Source: Paractinoplanes atraurantiacus (GTDB lineage: Bacteria > Actinomycetota > Actinomycetes > Mycobacteriales > Micromonosporaceae). From it: a DNA stretch of 64,000 nt. Shown in pieces: positions 1 to 8,702 of the stretch (positions are counted from its first letter, which is position 1; each line of letters starts with the position of its first letter). The stretch covers positions 124,001-188,000 of the forward strand of contig NZ_OBDY01000012.1 in assembly GCF_900215205.1 (NCBI RefSeq), read 5' to 3'. The translations under genes and the position numbers were made by a program. The notes under the pieces were generated by a model, which saw nothing but the letters and a program-made list of their open reading frames with translations, did not search any database and was not told the origin of the DNA.

Positions 1-1
1 G

Positions 2-1270
2 GAGGCGCTGCTCGGCAAGGCCGTCGAGGTCGCCGACCACAAGGCGATCGCGAACGTGGCCACCATCTCGGCCCAGGACGCCACCATCGGCGAGCTGATC
101 GCCGAGGCGATGGACCGGGTCGGCCGCGACGGTGTCATCACCGTGGAGGAGGGCTCGGCCATGGCGACCGAGCTCGAGGTCACCGAGGGTCTGCAGTTCG
201 ACAAGGGCTTCATCTCGCCGAACTTCGTGACCGACGCCGAGTCGCAGGAGGCGGTGCTGGAGGACGCGTACATCCTCCTCACCACCCAGAAGATCTCCAG
301 CATCGAGGAGCTCCTCCCGCTGCTGGAGAAGGTGCTGCAGAACAGCAAGCCGCTGCTCATCGTGGCCGAGGACGTCGAGGGCCAGGCGCTCTCGACCCTG
401 GTGGTCAACGCGCTGCGCAAGACCATCAAGGTCGCCGCGGTGAAGGCGCCCGGCTTCGGTGACCGCCGCAAGGCGATCCTGCAGGACCTGGCGATCGCGA
501 CCGGTGGCGAGCTGATCGCCCCCGAGCTCGGCTACAAGCTCGACCAGGTGGGCCTCGAGTCGCTGGGCAGCGCCCGGCGCATCGTGGTCGACAAGGAGAA
601 CACCACCATCGTCGACGGTGGCGGCAAGTCGTCCGAGGTCGCCGACCGGGTCTCGCAGATCCGCAAGGAGATCGAGGCGTCGGACTCCGACTGGGACCGC
701 GAGAAGCTGCAGGAGCGGCTGGCGAAGCTCTCCGGCGGCGTGGCGGTCATCAAGGTCGGCGCCGCGACCGAGGTCGAGATGAAGGAGCGCAAGCACCGCA
801 TCGAGGACGCCATCGCAGCGACGAAGGCGGCCGTCGAGGAGGGCACCGTGCCCGGCGGTGGCGCCGCCCTCGCCCAGGTGGCGAAGGAGCTCGACGGTGG
901 CCTCGGCCTGACCGGCGAGGAGGCGATCGGCGTCTCGATCGTCCGCAAGGCGCTGGTGGAGCCGCTGCGCTGGATCGCGCAGAACGCCGGCCACGACGGC
1001 TACGTCGTGGTGGGCAAGGTCGCCGAGCTGGGCTGGGGCCACGGCCTCAACGCGGCCACGGACGAGTACGTGGACCTGGCCGCGGCCGGCATCCTCGACC
1101 CGGTGAAGGTGACCCGCAACGCGGTCTCCAACGCCGTCTCGATCGCCGGCCTGCTGCTGACCACGGAGAGCCTCGTGGTCGACAAGCCGGCCGAGCCGGA
1201 GCCCGCCGCCGCCGGCGGTCACGGCCACAGCCACGGTGGCCACGGCCACCAGCACGGCCCGGGCTTCTGA
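2..1270 (+). CDS. groEL: Chaperonin GroEL, 60 kDa, 5' end missing
   Basis: Cytosolic ATP-dependent chaperonin that folds proteins inside a double-ring cavity with GroES. The reading frame is open from base 2 and gives about 422 residues, so roughly the first 120 of the usual 540 lie left of the window; the GTG at 56 is internal. Visible family motifs are [27 protein letters not shown] and PGGGAAL, and the ATPase aspartate falls in GILDPVKV. The C-terminus is not the usual Gly-Met tail but a histidine-rich tail ([18 protein letters not shown]). Such tails are typical of the actinobacterial GroEL1 type, which usually follows groES. A strong terminator follows 16 bases after the stop. Confidence 0.97.
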   Translation, partial: EALLGKAVEVADHKAIANVATISAQDATIGELIAEAMDRVGRDGVITVEEGSAMATELEVTEGLQFDKGFISPNFVTDAESQEAVLEDAYILLTTQKISSIEELLPLLEKVLQNSKPLLIVAEDVEGQALSTLVVNALRKTIKVAAVKAPGFGDRRKAILQDLAIATGGELIAPELGYKLDQVGLESLGSARRIVVDKENTTIVDGGGKSSEVADRVSQIRKEIEASDSDWDREKLQERLAKLSGGVAVIKVGAATEVEMKERKHRIEDAIAATKAAVEEGTVPGGGAALAQVAKELDGGLGLTGEEAIGVSIVRKALVEPLRWIAQNAGHDGYVVVGKVAELGWGHGLNAATDEYVDLAAAGILDPVKVTRNAVSNAVSIAGLLLTTESLVVDKPAEPEPAAAGGHGHSHGGHGHQHGPGF

Positions 1271-1285
1271 CCCGACAGCAACACA

Positions 1286-1315
1286 AAAGGGCGCACCCTC
1301 CGGGGTGCGCCCTTT
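1286..1315 (+). terminator. Intrinsic terminator after groEL
   Basis: A perfect 13-bp stem (1286-1298 with 1303-1315) closes a TCCG loop. The arms begin with AAAGGG and end with CCCTTT, and CGCTTTT follows. The symmetric A/T ends mean it could also stop leftward transcription from the converging ABC exporter genes. Confidence 0.9.
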
Positions 1316-1383
1316 CGCTTTTCGGCCCGCGTCGCTCCCCGGCCCGCCCGATCCGGCCCCGGCGCCGGGCCGGACGGCGCGCG

Positions 1384-3174
1384 TCAGCGAATGGCGGTGG
1401 CGGCCTCTTCGTCGAAGGGGTCGGGGACGCGCTCGCCGTGCCATGAACGCCACAAGGCGGCATAAGGGCCGTTGGCCGCGACCAGCTCGTCGTGGGAGCC
1501 GAGCTCGGTGATGCGGCCGTCCTCGACCACGGCGACGCGGTCGGCGTCGTGGGCCGAGAAGAGGCGGTGGGCGATGGCCACGACCGTACGGCCGTGCAAC
1601 ACCGCCGCCAGCGACCGTTCCAGGTCGCGGGCCGCGCGCGGGTCGAGCAGGGACGTCGCCTCGTCGAGGACGAGCGTGTGCGGGTCGGCCAGGACGAGCC
1701 GGGCCAGCGCGAGCTGCTGCGCCTGCGCCGCCGTCAGCGCCTGCCCGCCCGAGCCGACCACCGTCCCGAGCCCGTCGGGCAGGGCCTCGGCCCACTCCAG
1801 CGCCCGCACCGCCGCCAGCGCCGCCCGCACCTCTTCCTCGGCCGCGCCCGGCCGCACCATGGCCACGTTGTCGTGGACCGTGCCGATGAAGACGTGATGC
1901 TCCTGGCTGACCAGCGCCACCTCGCGGCGCAGCCGGTCGAGCGGCAGCTCACCCAGCGGCACCCCGCCCACCGTGATCGTGCCGCCGGTCGGCTCGTGCA
2001 CCCCGGCCAGCAACCGGCCGAGCGTCGACTTGCCGGCCCCGGACGGCCCGACGATGGCGAGCCTCTCCCCCGGTTCGAGCGTCAGATCGATGCCGTGCAG
2101 CACTTCCCGTCCGGCCACATAGGAGAAGCGCACGCCGGCGACCTCGATGCGCGTGCCCACCGGTTCCTCGGTCGCGGCCGCCTGGACGGTTTCCCGCGCC
2201 TCGTCCTCGACGCCGAGCAGACGGGCCAGGGAGGCGCCGCCGATCTGGAGTTCGTCGAGCCAGCCCAGCAGGCGGTCGAGCGGGTCGATCAGCATCTGCA
2301 CGTAGATGACCGCGGCCGTGAGCTGCCCGAGCGAGACCGTGCCGCGCAGGTAGAGCCAGCCGCCGAGGACCAGCGTGGCCACCACCGGCAGCACGTAGGC
2401 CGCCTCGACCACCGGGAACCACACCATGCGCAGGAAGAGCGTGTACCGCTCGGCCACCCAGCTCTTGCTCAGGTCGGCGTCGGAGCGCTCGGCGCGCTGC
2501 CGCTGGCGGCGCAGCGCGTCGACCGTGCGGGCACCCTCGACCGTCTCGGCCAGCCCGTCGGTCACCGTCGAATAGGCCGCGTTCTGCTTCAGATATCCGG
2601 CCGGGGCCCGGCGGAGATACCACCGCGTGCCCACGACCAGGATCGGCACCGCGACCAGCAGCGACACCGCCAGCACGGGGGTGACCACGACGAGCGCGCC
2701 CACCACGAGCACCACGGTGATCAGCGCGATCATCGTCTCGGGCACCGCCAGCCGCACGCATCGCGACAGCGCGTCGACGTCGCGGGTCGTGCGGGTCAGC
2801 AGGTCGCCCGAGCCGGCCTGCTCCACTGTGGAGAGCGGCAGCGCGAGCACCCGGTCGACGAACTCCTCGCGCAGCCGGGCCAGCACCCGCTCGCCGAGCC
2901 GGGCCGAGGCCAGATAGGCGAACCGGACCAGAATCGCTTGCAGCACGACGAATCCGGCGATCAGCGCGGCCAGCTTGTCGACCACGCCGACGCCCTCGCC
3001 GTTGCGGATCGCCTCGACCAGGTCACCGAGCAGGCGCGGGCCGACCAGCCCGGCCAGCGCGCCCAGCACGTGCAGCCCGACCGCGACGGTCAGGGCGCGC
3101 GGGTAGCGCCGGAACAGATCGCGGGCGTAGCGCCGCACCTGGGCCGTGTCGGCCACCGGCAACAGGTTGCTCAC
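1384..3174 (-). CDS. ABC exporter half, membrane plus ATPase domain, catalytic-type Walker motifs
   Basis: 596-residue ABCB-type half-transporter: six predicted membrane helices in the first ~310 residues, then a nucleotide-binding domain. Walker A is intact (GPSGAGKST, near residue 380), Walker B is LVLDEATS (near 500) and the H-loop is AIAHRL (near 532). The ABC signature is degenerate: LTAAQAQQ where LSGGQRQR is expected (near 478). The GTG start overlaps the stop of the upstream exporter gene by 4 bases (GTGA), so the two are probably made together as a heterodimer. The partner has the reverse pattern, so one composite ATP site should be active. The substrate (drug, lipid or peptide) cannot be read from the sequence. 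Confidence 0.93.
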   Translation of the reverse strand: MSNLLPVADTAQVRRYARDLFRRYPRALTVAVGLHVLGALAGLVGPRLLGDLVEAIRNGEGVGVVDKLAALIAGFVVLQAILVRFAYLASARLGERVLARLREEFVDRVLALPLSTVEQAGSGDLLTRTTRDVDALSRCVRLAVPETMIALITVVLVVGALVVVTPVLAVSLLVAVPILVVGTRWYLRRAPAGYLKQNAAYSTVTDGLAETVEGARTVDALRRQRQRAERSDADLSKSWVAERYTLFLRMVWFPVVEAAYVLPVVATLVLGGWLYLRGTVSLGQLTAAVIYVQMLIDPLDRLLGWLDELQIGGASLARLLGVEDEARETVQAAATEEPVGTRIEVAGVRFSYVAGREVLHGIDLTLEPGERLAIVGPSGAGKSTLGRLLAGVHEPTGGTITVGGVPLGELPLDRLRREVALVSQEHHVFIGTVHDNVAMVRPGAAEEEVRAALAAVRALEWAEALPDGLGTVVGSGGQALTAAQAQQLALARLVLADPHTLVLDEATSLLDPRAARDLERSLAAVLHGRTVVAIAHRLFSAHDADRVAVVEDGRITELGSHDELVAANGPYAALWRSWHGERVPDPFDEEAATAIR

Positions 3175-4862
3175 GCGGCGTCCTCTCGCAGAACCGTCCG
3201 GGCATAGCCCGGCTCGGTCTCCAGCAGATCGCGGTGGGTGCCCGTGGCGACCACCCGGCCCTCCTCCACGTAGAACACCCGGTCGGTGCGATCGAGCACC
3301 AGCGGGCTGGACGTGCAGATCACGGTCGTCCGCCCGGCCCGGGCCACGACGAGCCGGTCGGCTATCCGCGCCTCGGTGTGCGCGTCGACCGCGCTCGTCG
3401 GCTCGACCAGCACCAGCGTGTCGGGATCGGCGACCAGGGCGCGGACCAGCCGCAGGCGTTGTTGCTGACCGCCGGAGAAGGAGCGCCCGCGCTCGGCGAC
3501 CTCGCTGTCGAGGCCACCGGGCAGCGCCTCGACGATGTCGGTGGCGGCGGCCGCGTACAGCGCCGCGGGAAGCCGGTCGCCGCCGGCCGGGTCGAGATCG
3601 GCACGCAACGGGCCGGTGAACAGCCGGGCGTCGTTGTCGCCGACCAGGATCCGCTCGCGGACCGTGGCCAGGTCGAACGACGACAGCGCCTGACCGCCCG
3701 CGGTCGCGCCCTCGGCATATCTCCCGAGGCGGTCGGCGATGGCGGCCGCGTCGGCCGGCACCGCCGCGACGATCGCGGTGACCTCGCCGGGCCGGACCGT
3801 CACGCCGGAGGCCGGATCGGCCAGCTCACCGGCGAGCTCGCTCGCCGGCCGGGGCTCGGCCGGGTCGGGCAGGTCGGTCCGCGCGGCCAGCATGGTGACG
3901 ACCCGCCGGGCCGAGACGTGCCCGCGGGTCAGTTTGTCGATCGCCTCGGTGAGCTGCCGCAACGGCGTGACGAGGAACGCGGCGTACGCGTAGAAGGAGA
4001 CCAACTGGCCCACCGTGATGTGGCCGGTGAGCGCGAAGCGCGCGCCGAGCCACGTGACCAGCACCAGGAAGATGCCGGGCAGCAGCACCTGCGCCGCCTC
4101 GAGCAGCGACTCGACCCGGGCCGTGCGCACGCCGGCCCCGCGCAGCCGCTGCGACTCGGCCCGGTAGCGCTCGCCCATGACCGCCTCGCCGCCGATGCCG
4201 CGCAGCACCCGCAGGCCACCCACCAGATCGGCGGCGCGGCCGGTGAGCAGGCCCTGCTGGTCGCGGGAGGCCTGCTGGAGGCGGTGCAGCGGGCGGATGA
4301 GCAGGCCCACGATCGCCGTCAGCAGCGGCACGCCCAGCACCACCACGAGCCCGAGCGGCACCGACGTGGTGAGCAGGATGACCGTCACCGCGACCACGGC
4401 GATGAGCGAGCCCGTGCCGCGGGCGGTGATGTCGATGGCGGACCCGATCTGGCGGATGTCGGACGTGCCGATCGCGACCACCTCGCCGGTGTCGAGCCGG
4501 CGGGGGAGCGCCGACCCGAGCCGCCCGGCCTGGCGGACCGTGACCTGGACGGTCCGGAACATCGCGCCGAGGAAGTTGATCACCGCGAACCGGTGCCGCA
4601 CCACGCCGAAGAACGCCTGGCCGAGGCCGGCCGCCAGCAGCACCAGCGACCAGATCACCAGGTCGCGCCGGTCGCGATCGGTGGCGGCGTCGATCGCCTT
4701 GCCCACCACGGCCGGAACGACGGCCTGGCAGAGCATCCAGAGCACGGCCATGACGATCGCCACATAGACCGAGAACCGGTCGCGCCGGATCAGCCATCGC
4801 AGATAGCGGACCGGTGACCGGCCGTCGGGGATGCCGGGATCGGCATCGGGTAGTTGTCGCAT
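3171..4862 (-). CDS. ABC exporter half with degenerate ATPase domain
   Basis: 563-residue half-transporter with six membrane helices followed by a nucleotide-binding domain. The signature is canonical (FSGGQQQRLRL, near residue 462). The P-loop is lost: the Walker A position reads AIVAAVPADAAAIAD, with no GxxGxGKS/T. The Walker B aspartate is replaced (TLVLVEPTS) and the H-loop histidine is missing (TSSPLVL). It therefore supplies the signature for the partner's intact Walker A, as in asymmetric heterodimeric exporters. I chose the ATG at 4862 rather than a longer frame because conserved sequence starts there and a promoter-like element lies just upstream, which would make the mRNA nearly leaderless. 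Confidence 0.92.
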   Translation of the reverse strand: MRQLPDADPGIPDGRSPVRYLRWLIRRDRFSVYVAIVMAVLWMLCQAVVPAVVGKAIDAATDRDRRDLVIWSLVLLAAGLGQAFFGVVRHRFAVINFLGAMFRTVQVTVRQAGRLGSALPRRLDTGEVVAIGTSDIRQIGSAIDITARGTGSLIAVVAVTVILLTTSVPLGLVVVLGVPLLTAIVGLLIRPLHRLQQASRDQQGLLTGRAADLVGGLRVLRGIGGEAVMGERYRAESQRLRGAGVRTARVESLLEAAQVLLPGIFLVLVTWLGARFALTGHITVGQLVSFYAYAAFLVTPLRQLTEAIDKLTRGHVSARRVVTMLAARTDLPDPAEPRPASELAGELADPASGVTVRPGEVTAIVAAVPADAAAIADRLGRYAEGATAGGQALSSFDLATVRERILVGDNDARLFTGPLRADLDPAGGDRLPAALYAAAATDIVEALPGGLDSEVAERGRSFSGGQQQRLRLVRALVADPDTLVLVEPTSAVDAHTEARIADRLVVARAGRTTVICTSSPLVLDRTDRVFYVEEGRVVATGTHRDLLETEPGYARTVLREDAA

Positions 4863-4872
4863 CAGGGCCCCG

Positions 4873-4895
4873 ACGTTACGGCGGGGGTACGACAA
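4873..4895 (-). promoter_or_regulatory. Putative promoter with RecA-NDp/PafBC-type spacing, ABC exporter
   Basis: On the minus strand TTGTCGTAC is followed after 8 bases by TAACGT, ending 10 bases before the ATG at 4862. The architecture TTGTCRGTG-N8-TANNNT is known for DNA-damage promoters of actinobacteria; here the spacing and TTGTC match but the GTG triplet does not. A copy of ATTGTCGTACCC with the same geometry lies before nnr. Confidence 0.4.
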
Positions 4896-4914
4896 TCCGC
4901 GACGCGTTTTCCCC

Positions 4915-5169
4915 TTAACGATCGACGGGTGTGAAGTCCCACACGTGGGCGGCACGGGCGATCAGATGAGGCGGTGGCGCGGGCATGCTCTCGGGCGTGT
5001 TCCGCCACTTCGAGATGACCACGATCCGGTTGTCGGTGGACGAGTAGACGTCGCTCGACACGTGCTGCGGAAGCACCTCGATCCGCGGCACGGCCACGTC
5101 ACAGACCCAGGCCAGCAGCTCGTCGAAGCCGCTCTTGGAGGCCCGTATCTCCCACATCCGCGCGATCAT
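4915..5169 (-). CDS. Small conserved protein, possible dimeric alpha-beta barrel (ABM-like)
   Basis: 84-residue protein with a beta-alpha-beta pattern (MIARMWEIRASKSGFDELLA, then a strand with RIVVISKW) resembling antibiotic-biosynthesis-monooxygenase-like dimeric barrels. No catalytic residues can be assigned. It starts 9 bases after the tsaD stop, so it probably belongs to the same transcript and may be translationally coupled. Its stop lies about 50 bases before the exporter gene, which has its own promoter-like element. The fold assignment is tentative; that it is a gene is supported by position and start. Confidence 0.65.
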   Translation of the reverse strand: MIARMWEIRASKSGFDELLAWVCDVAVPRIEVLPQHVSSDVYSSTDNRIVVISKWRNTPESMPAPPPHLIARAAHVWDFTPVDR

Positions 5170-5178
5170 GTTCGCTTC

Positions 5179-6228
5179 CTACCCCGCCACGCTGACCGAG
5201 GTCAATGGCATCGCGGAATCGGCAGGCAGATCGAGACGGCTGGGCGCGACACCGGCCGCGACCAGCCTCGAACCGAGCGCGGCGACCATCGCGCCGTTGT
5301 CCGTGCACAGCTGCGGACGCGGCACCCGGACCTCGATGCCGTGCTTGGCCGCCCGCTCCTCCGCCAGCACCCGCAGGCGCGAGTTCGCGGCCACTCCCCC
5401 GCCGATCACCAGGGTGCGGACGCCGTGGGTCAGGCAGGCATCGATCGCCTTGGCCGTGAGGACGTCGCACACGGCCTCCTGGAAGGAGGCGGACACGTCG
5501 GCGATCGGCACCGGCTCGCCGTCGCGCTGCCGCGCCTCGACCCAGCGGGCCACGGCGGTCTTGAGCCCGGAGAAGGAGAAGTCGAAACGGTGCGCCGCGA
5601 GGTCTTTGGCCGCCGTCAGTCCACGGGGGAAAGCGATGGAGGCGGAGCCATTTCCCGCCGTACGGTCGATGATGGGTCCGCCGGGAAAGCCCAACCCCAG
5701 CAGACGGGCCACCTTGTCGAAAGCCTCGCCCGCCGCGTCGTCGATCGTGGCACCGAGGGGCTTGACGCCGTTGGTGAGGTCGTCGACCAGCAACAGCGAC
5801 GAGTGGCCGCCGGAGACGAGCATGGCAATCGCGGGCTCGGGCAGCGGACCGTGCTCGAGGGTGTCGACGGCCACGTGCGCCGCGAGGTGGTTGACCCCGT
5901 AAAGCGGCTTGTCGGCCGCCACCGCGTACCCCTTGGCCGCCGCGACCCCGACCAGCAGCGCTCCGGCGAGACCGGGCCCGCTGGTCACCGCGATCGCGTC
6001 GATGTCGGCCAGGGTGACCTTCGCCTCGTCGAGCGCGCGCTGCATGGTCGGCACGAGGGCCTCGAGGTGGGCGCGGCTGGCCACCTCGGGCACGACGCCG
6101 CCGAACCGCGCGTGCTGCTCCACACTGGACGCCAGCGCGTCGGCCAGCAGAGTGTGCCCGCGGACGATGCCGATGCCCGTCTCGTCGCAGGAGGTCTCGA
6201 TGCCGAGGACCAGGGGCTCGTCAGGCAT
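5179..6228 (-). CDS. tsaD: tRNA N6-adenosine threonylcarbamoyltransferase TsaD
   Basis: Transfers the threonylcarbamoyl group from threonylcarbamoyl-AMP to A37 of tRNAs reading ANN codons, working with TsaB and TsaE. The 349-residue length is normal. The ASKHA-type start ([17 protein letters not shown]), the metal-binding histidine pair in NHLAAHV (near residue 112), the phosphate motif [10 protein letters not shown] and the late [13 protein letters not shown] are all visible. It overlaps rimI by 8 bases. tsaB and tsaE lie in the same operon, so the three core t6A genes are transcribed together. Confidence 0.97.
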   Translation of the reverse strand: MPDEPLVLGIETSCDETGIGIVRGHTLLADALASSVEQHARFGGVVPEVASRAHLEALVPTMQRALDEAKVTLADIDAIAVTSGPGLAGALLVGVAAAKGYAVAADKPLYGVNHLAAHVAVDTLEHGPLPEPAIAMLVSGGHSSLLLVDDLTNGVKPLGATIDDAAGEAFDKVARLLGLGFPGGPIIDRTAGNGSASIAFPRGLTAAKDLAAHRFDFSFSGLKTAVARWVEARQRDGEPVPIADVSASFQEAVCDVLTAKAIDACLTHGVRTLVIGGGVAANSRLRVLAEERAAKHGIEVRVPRPQLCTDNGAMVAALGSRLVAAGVAPSRLDLPADSAMPLTSVSVAG

Positions 6229-6658
6229 TGCGCATCATCACCAGTGCGTCCGTGTTGCTGGGTTGGTAGTAGCCGCGCCGGATGCCGACGGGCTCGAAGT
6301 CGTAGGTGGCGTAGAGCCGCTGCGCGGGCGCGTTGTCGACCGCGACCTCCAGCAGCGTCTGCTTGATGCCGAGCCGGGCGGCCTCGGCGAGCAGCGCCTC
6401 GAGCAGGGCCCGGCCGGTGCCGCGGCGCTGGCCGTCGCGCTTGACCGCGATGTTCTGCACCCAGGCCTCGTCCGGCGTGGTGGACAGACCGGCGTAGCCG
6501 ATCACCTCGTCGTCCCCTTCCAGTGCGACCCGGTAGAAGTGCCGCTGGGCGAGCTCGTTCCAGAACATCGCCGGCGACCATTTCTCGTCGCCGAACAGGT
6601 CGGCCTCGATCGGCATCACGTCGGCGATGTGCCACCAGCGGAAACGCTCTATCCGCAT
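6221..6658 (-). CDS. rimI: Ribosomal protein S18 alanine N-acetyltransferase RimI
   Basis: 145-residue GNAT-fold acetyltransferase; family members acetylate the N-terminal alanine of ribosomal protein S18. The acetyl-CoA loop is [13 protein letters not shown] and the C-terminal strand-helix [20 protein letters not shown] is typical. It overlaps tsaB by one base and tsaD by eight. The tsaB-rimI-tsaD order is widespread in bacteria, which supports the name over a generic GNAT. Confidence 0.92.
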   Translation of the reverse strand: MRIERFRWWHIADVMPIEADLFGDEKWSPAMFWNELAQRHFYRVALEGDDEVIGYAGLSTTPDEAWVQNIAVKRDGQRRGTGRALLEALLAEAARLGIKQTLLEVAVDNAPAQRLYATYDFEPVGIRRGYYQPSNTDALVMMRNA

Positions 6659-7515
6659 CAGGTGAGCACCGGCTTGCGCCCGGCCGGCTCGACCGCGTCC
6701 GGCCGGCGGAGATAGAGAGGTGTCAGCTGCTCGCTGGGCGCGCCCGAACGGATGCGCTCGGCGGCCAGCGCCACCAGCGCGGCGCCGGGCGGATAAAGAA
6801 GGTGCTCTTCCACGGGTACGCCGAAGATGTCCCCGTATTTGAGCGCGCCCTCGCCGGCCGCGCGGTCGAACGCCCGGAGCTTCTTGGCCCAGTAGCCGCG
6901 ATCCTCGTCGGGGTCGTCGACCACGGCGTCGATCTCGGCGCGGGCCAGGACGGCCGCGAGCCGGGCGGCCTCGACGCCGGCCAGCGCCGTGGCCGACTCG
7001 ATGATCTCGGACTCGGACAAGGCGGCCGACTCGGCCGCCTCGCTGGTCCTCTTCCGGTACGCCTGCCCGAGCACCTCGGCCACGTCAGCCGGCTTGGCCA
7101 CCTCGGGACCGAACAGCCGCACACCGTCCACATAGGTCGCGAAGTACACCTCGCGGCGCCGCGCGTCGGTGGCGACCAGCACCCGTCCCGGCCCGGCGGC
7201 GCGGCCGATCCCGTCGAGCGAACACACCCCGTACGTGGGAATGCCCAGAGCCTGTCCCATGCTCGCGGCGGTGGCCAGGCCGACCCGCAGGCCGGTGAAC
7301 GGCCCCGGCCCGAGCCCGGCGACTATCGCGCCGAGGTCACCCGGCCGGACCTCCGCCTCGGCGAGCGTGGCGGAGATCTCGGGCGCGAGCTTCTCCCCGT
7401 GGGCGCGAGGGTCGACGGTGCGCCGCTCGGCGACCCCGGTGAGGCGGTCGGCGGTGACCTCCACCAGGGCGGCCGTCGACGCGGGGGTCGCGGTGTCCAG
7501 AGCCAGTACGAGCAC
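6658..7515 (-). CDS. tsaB: tRNA threonylcarbamoyladenosine synthesis protein TsaB
   Basis: ASKHA-fold partner of TsaD without catalytic histidines; it scaffolds the TsaD-TsaE complex. The start [20 protein letters not shown], then [10 protein letters not shown] and [17 protein letters not shown] are diagnostic. At 285 residues it is longer than the E. coli form (~230), with an alanine-rich insertion in the C-terminal half, as in other actinobacteria. It begins 30 bases after the ung stop and its stop overlaps the rimI start. Confidence 0.94.
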   Translation of the reverse strand: MLVLALDTATPASTAALVEVTADRLTGVAERRTVDPRAHGEKLAPEISATLAEAEVRPGDLGAIVAGLGPGPFTGLRVGLATAASMGQALGIPTYGVCSLDGIGRAAGPGRVLVATDARRREVYFATYVDGVRLFGPEVAKPADVAEVLGQAYRKRTSEAAESAALSESEIIESATALAGVEAARLAAVLARAEIDAVVDDPDEDRGYWAKKLRAFDRAAGEGALKYGDIFGVPVEEHLLYPPGAALVALAAERIRSGAPSEQLTPLYLRRPDAVEPAGRKPVLT

Positions 7516-7545
7516 GTCCCCGACCCTAACGCGCCGCCGTCTCCG

Positions 7546-8238
7546 TTATCCGGCGACCGGCTCGGCTCGCGGATCCCAGTCGATCAGCGGGCGGCCGCCG
7601 TCGGCCAGCGCCTTGTTGGCCGCGCTGAACGGGCGGGCGCCGCGGAACCCCTTCGGGTTGAGCGGGCTGGGGTGGCCGGCCTCGAGCACGGCGTGGGCCG
7701 GATTGGTGATCAGCGCGGCCTTCTTGCGCGCGTAACCACCCCAGAGCAGGAAGACGACCCGCTCGTTGCGAGCGTTCAGCGCCTTGATCGTCGCGTCGGT
7801 GAAGGCCTCCCAGCCCTTGCCGCCGTGCGACGCCGCGGCGCCGGCCCGGACGGTGAGGACCGCGTTGAGCAGCAGCACACCCTGCCGCGCCCAGCCGGTC
7901 AGGTCGCCGCTCTTCGGCGGCGCGACGCCGACGTCCTCGGCCAGCTCCTTGAACACGTTGCGCAGCGACGGCGGGATCCGCACGCCCTCACGCACGCTGA
8001 AGCTCAGGCCTTGGGCCTGGCCGGCGCCGTGGTAAGGGTCCTGGCCCAGGATCAGCACGCGGGTCTGCTCCGGCGGGCAGAGCCGGTACGCCGCGAACAG
8101 ATCCTCGATCGGCGGATAGATCGTGTGCTCCGCGTACTCCGCCGCCACGAACTCGCCCAGCGCGGTGGTCTCTTTCTCGTCGAGAAAGCCGGCAAGCTCG
8201 GCCCGCCAGTCGGCCGGCAGCAGTTCCGCCAGATTCAC
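7546..8238 (-). CDS. ung: Uracil-DNA glycosylase, family 1
   Basis: Removes uracil from DNA in base-excision repair. The general-base aspartate is in LGQDPYHGAGQAQGLSFSV, the uracil-stacking region is LLLNAVLTVR, and the catalytic histidine loop is GHPSPLNPKGF. I chose the GTG at 8238 rather than the longer frame starting at 8385: it has a GAAGGGA ribosome site, overlaps the tsaE stop as GTGA and gives 230 residues, the usual length. It sits between tsaE and tsaB. Confidence 0.96.
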   Translation of the reverse strand: MNLAELLPADWRAELAGFLDEKETTALGEFVAAEYAEHTIYPPIEDLFAAYRLCPPEQTRVLILGQDPYHGAGQAQGLSFSVREGVRIPPSLRNVFKELAEDVGVAPPKSGDLTGWARQGVLLLNAVLTVRAGAAASHGGKGWEAFTDATIKALNARNERVVFLLWGGYARKKAALITNPAHAVLEAGHPSPLNPKGFRGARPFSAANKALADGGRPLIDWDPRAEPVAG

Positions 8239-8702
8239 GGTTGTCCCTTCGTCATGGTTTCTACGCGCCTTGCCCAGTCGCCGCCGTGCGGGACCAGCTC
8301 GATCACCCGCGTGTCGTCGTCCAGCCGATCGATGCGGACCTGCAGATATTCGTCGTTCAGTTGCTCGACCATCCCGGCGCCCCACTCGACGACAGTGACG
8401 GCGTCGTCGGCCGAGGCGTCCAGGTCGAGGTCGTCGATCTCGGCGCGCGGGTCGGGACTGTCGCCCAGCCGGTACGCGTCCGCGTGCACCAGCGGCGTGC
8501 GCCCGCGATGGACCCGGGCGATCACGAACGTCGGCGACGTGATGGCGTCGGTCACGCCCAGGCCGGCCCCGATGCCCTGCACCAGGGCCGTCTTGCCCGC
8601 GCCGAGCGGACCGGTGAGCAGCAGCAGATCACCCGCGCGGAGCAGACCGGCGAGCCGCTGCCCGAACGCGTGCGTGTCCTCGACCGTCGGCAGCTTGATC
8701 AC
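8235..8702 (-). CDS. tsaE: tRNA threonylcarbamoyladenosine synthesis ATPase TsaE
   Basis: 155-residue P-loop ATPase needed for cycles of t6A synthesis with TsaB and TsaD. Walker A is GPLGAGKTALVQGIGAGLG (near residue 31) and ITSPTFVI is the conserved switch region. HADAYRL and the late VVEWGAG carry the metal and catalytic positions seen in the family. It overlaps ung (4 bases) downstream and the hydrolase gene (4 bases) upstream, within a run of coupled genes starting at alr. Confidence 0.96.
   Translation of the reverse strand: MIKLPTVEDTHAFGQRLAGLLRAGDLLLLTGPLGAGKTALVQGIGAGLGVTDAITSPTFVIARVHRGRTPLVHADAYRLGDSPDPRAEIDDLDLDASADDAVTVVEWGAGMVEQLNDEYLQVRIDRLDDDTRVIELVPHGGDWARRVETMTKGQP

Noticed and set aside
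1492-3207. 571-codon plus-strand frame rich in Gln, His and Arg
   Set aside because: Antisense shadow of the ABC exporter half; its composition is typical of reverse-complement GC-rich genes.
4915-5169. Treating this frame as a remnant of tsaD
   Set aside because: It is in another frame after a normal-length tsaD with its own start, and it has a coherent small-protein pattern.
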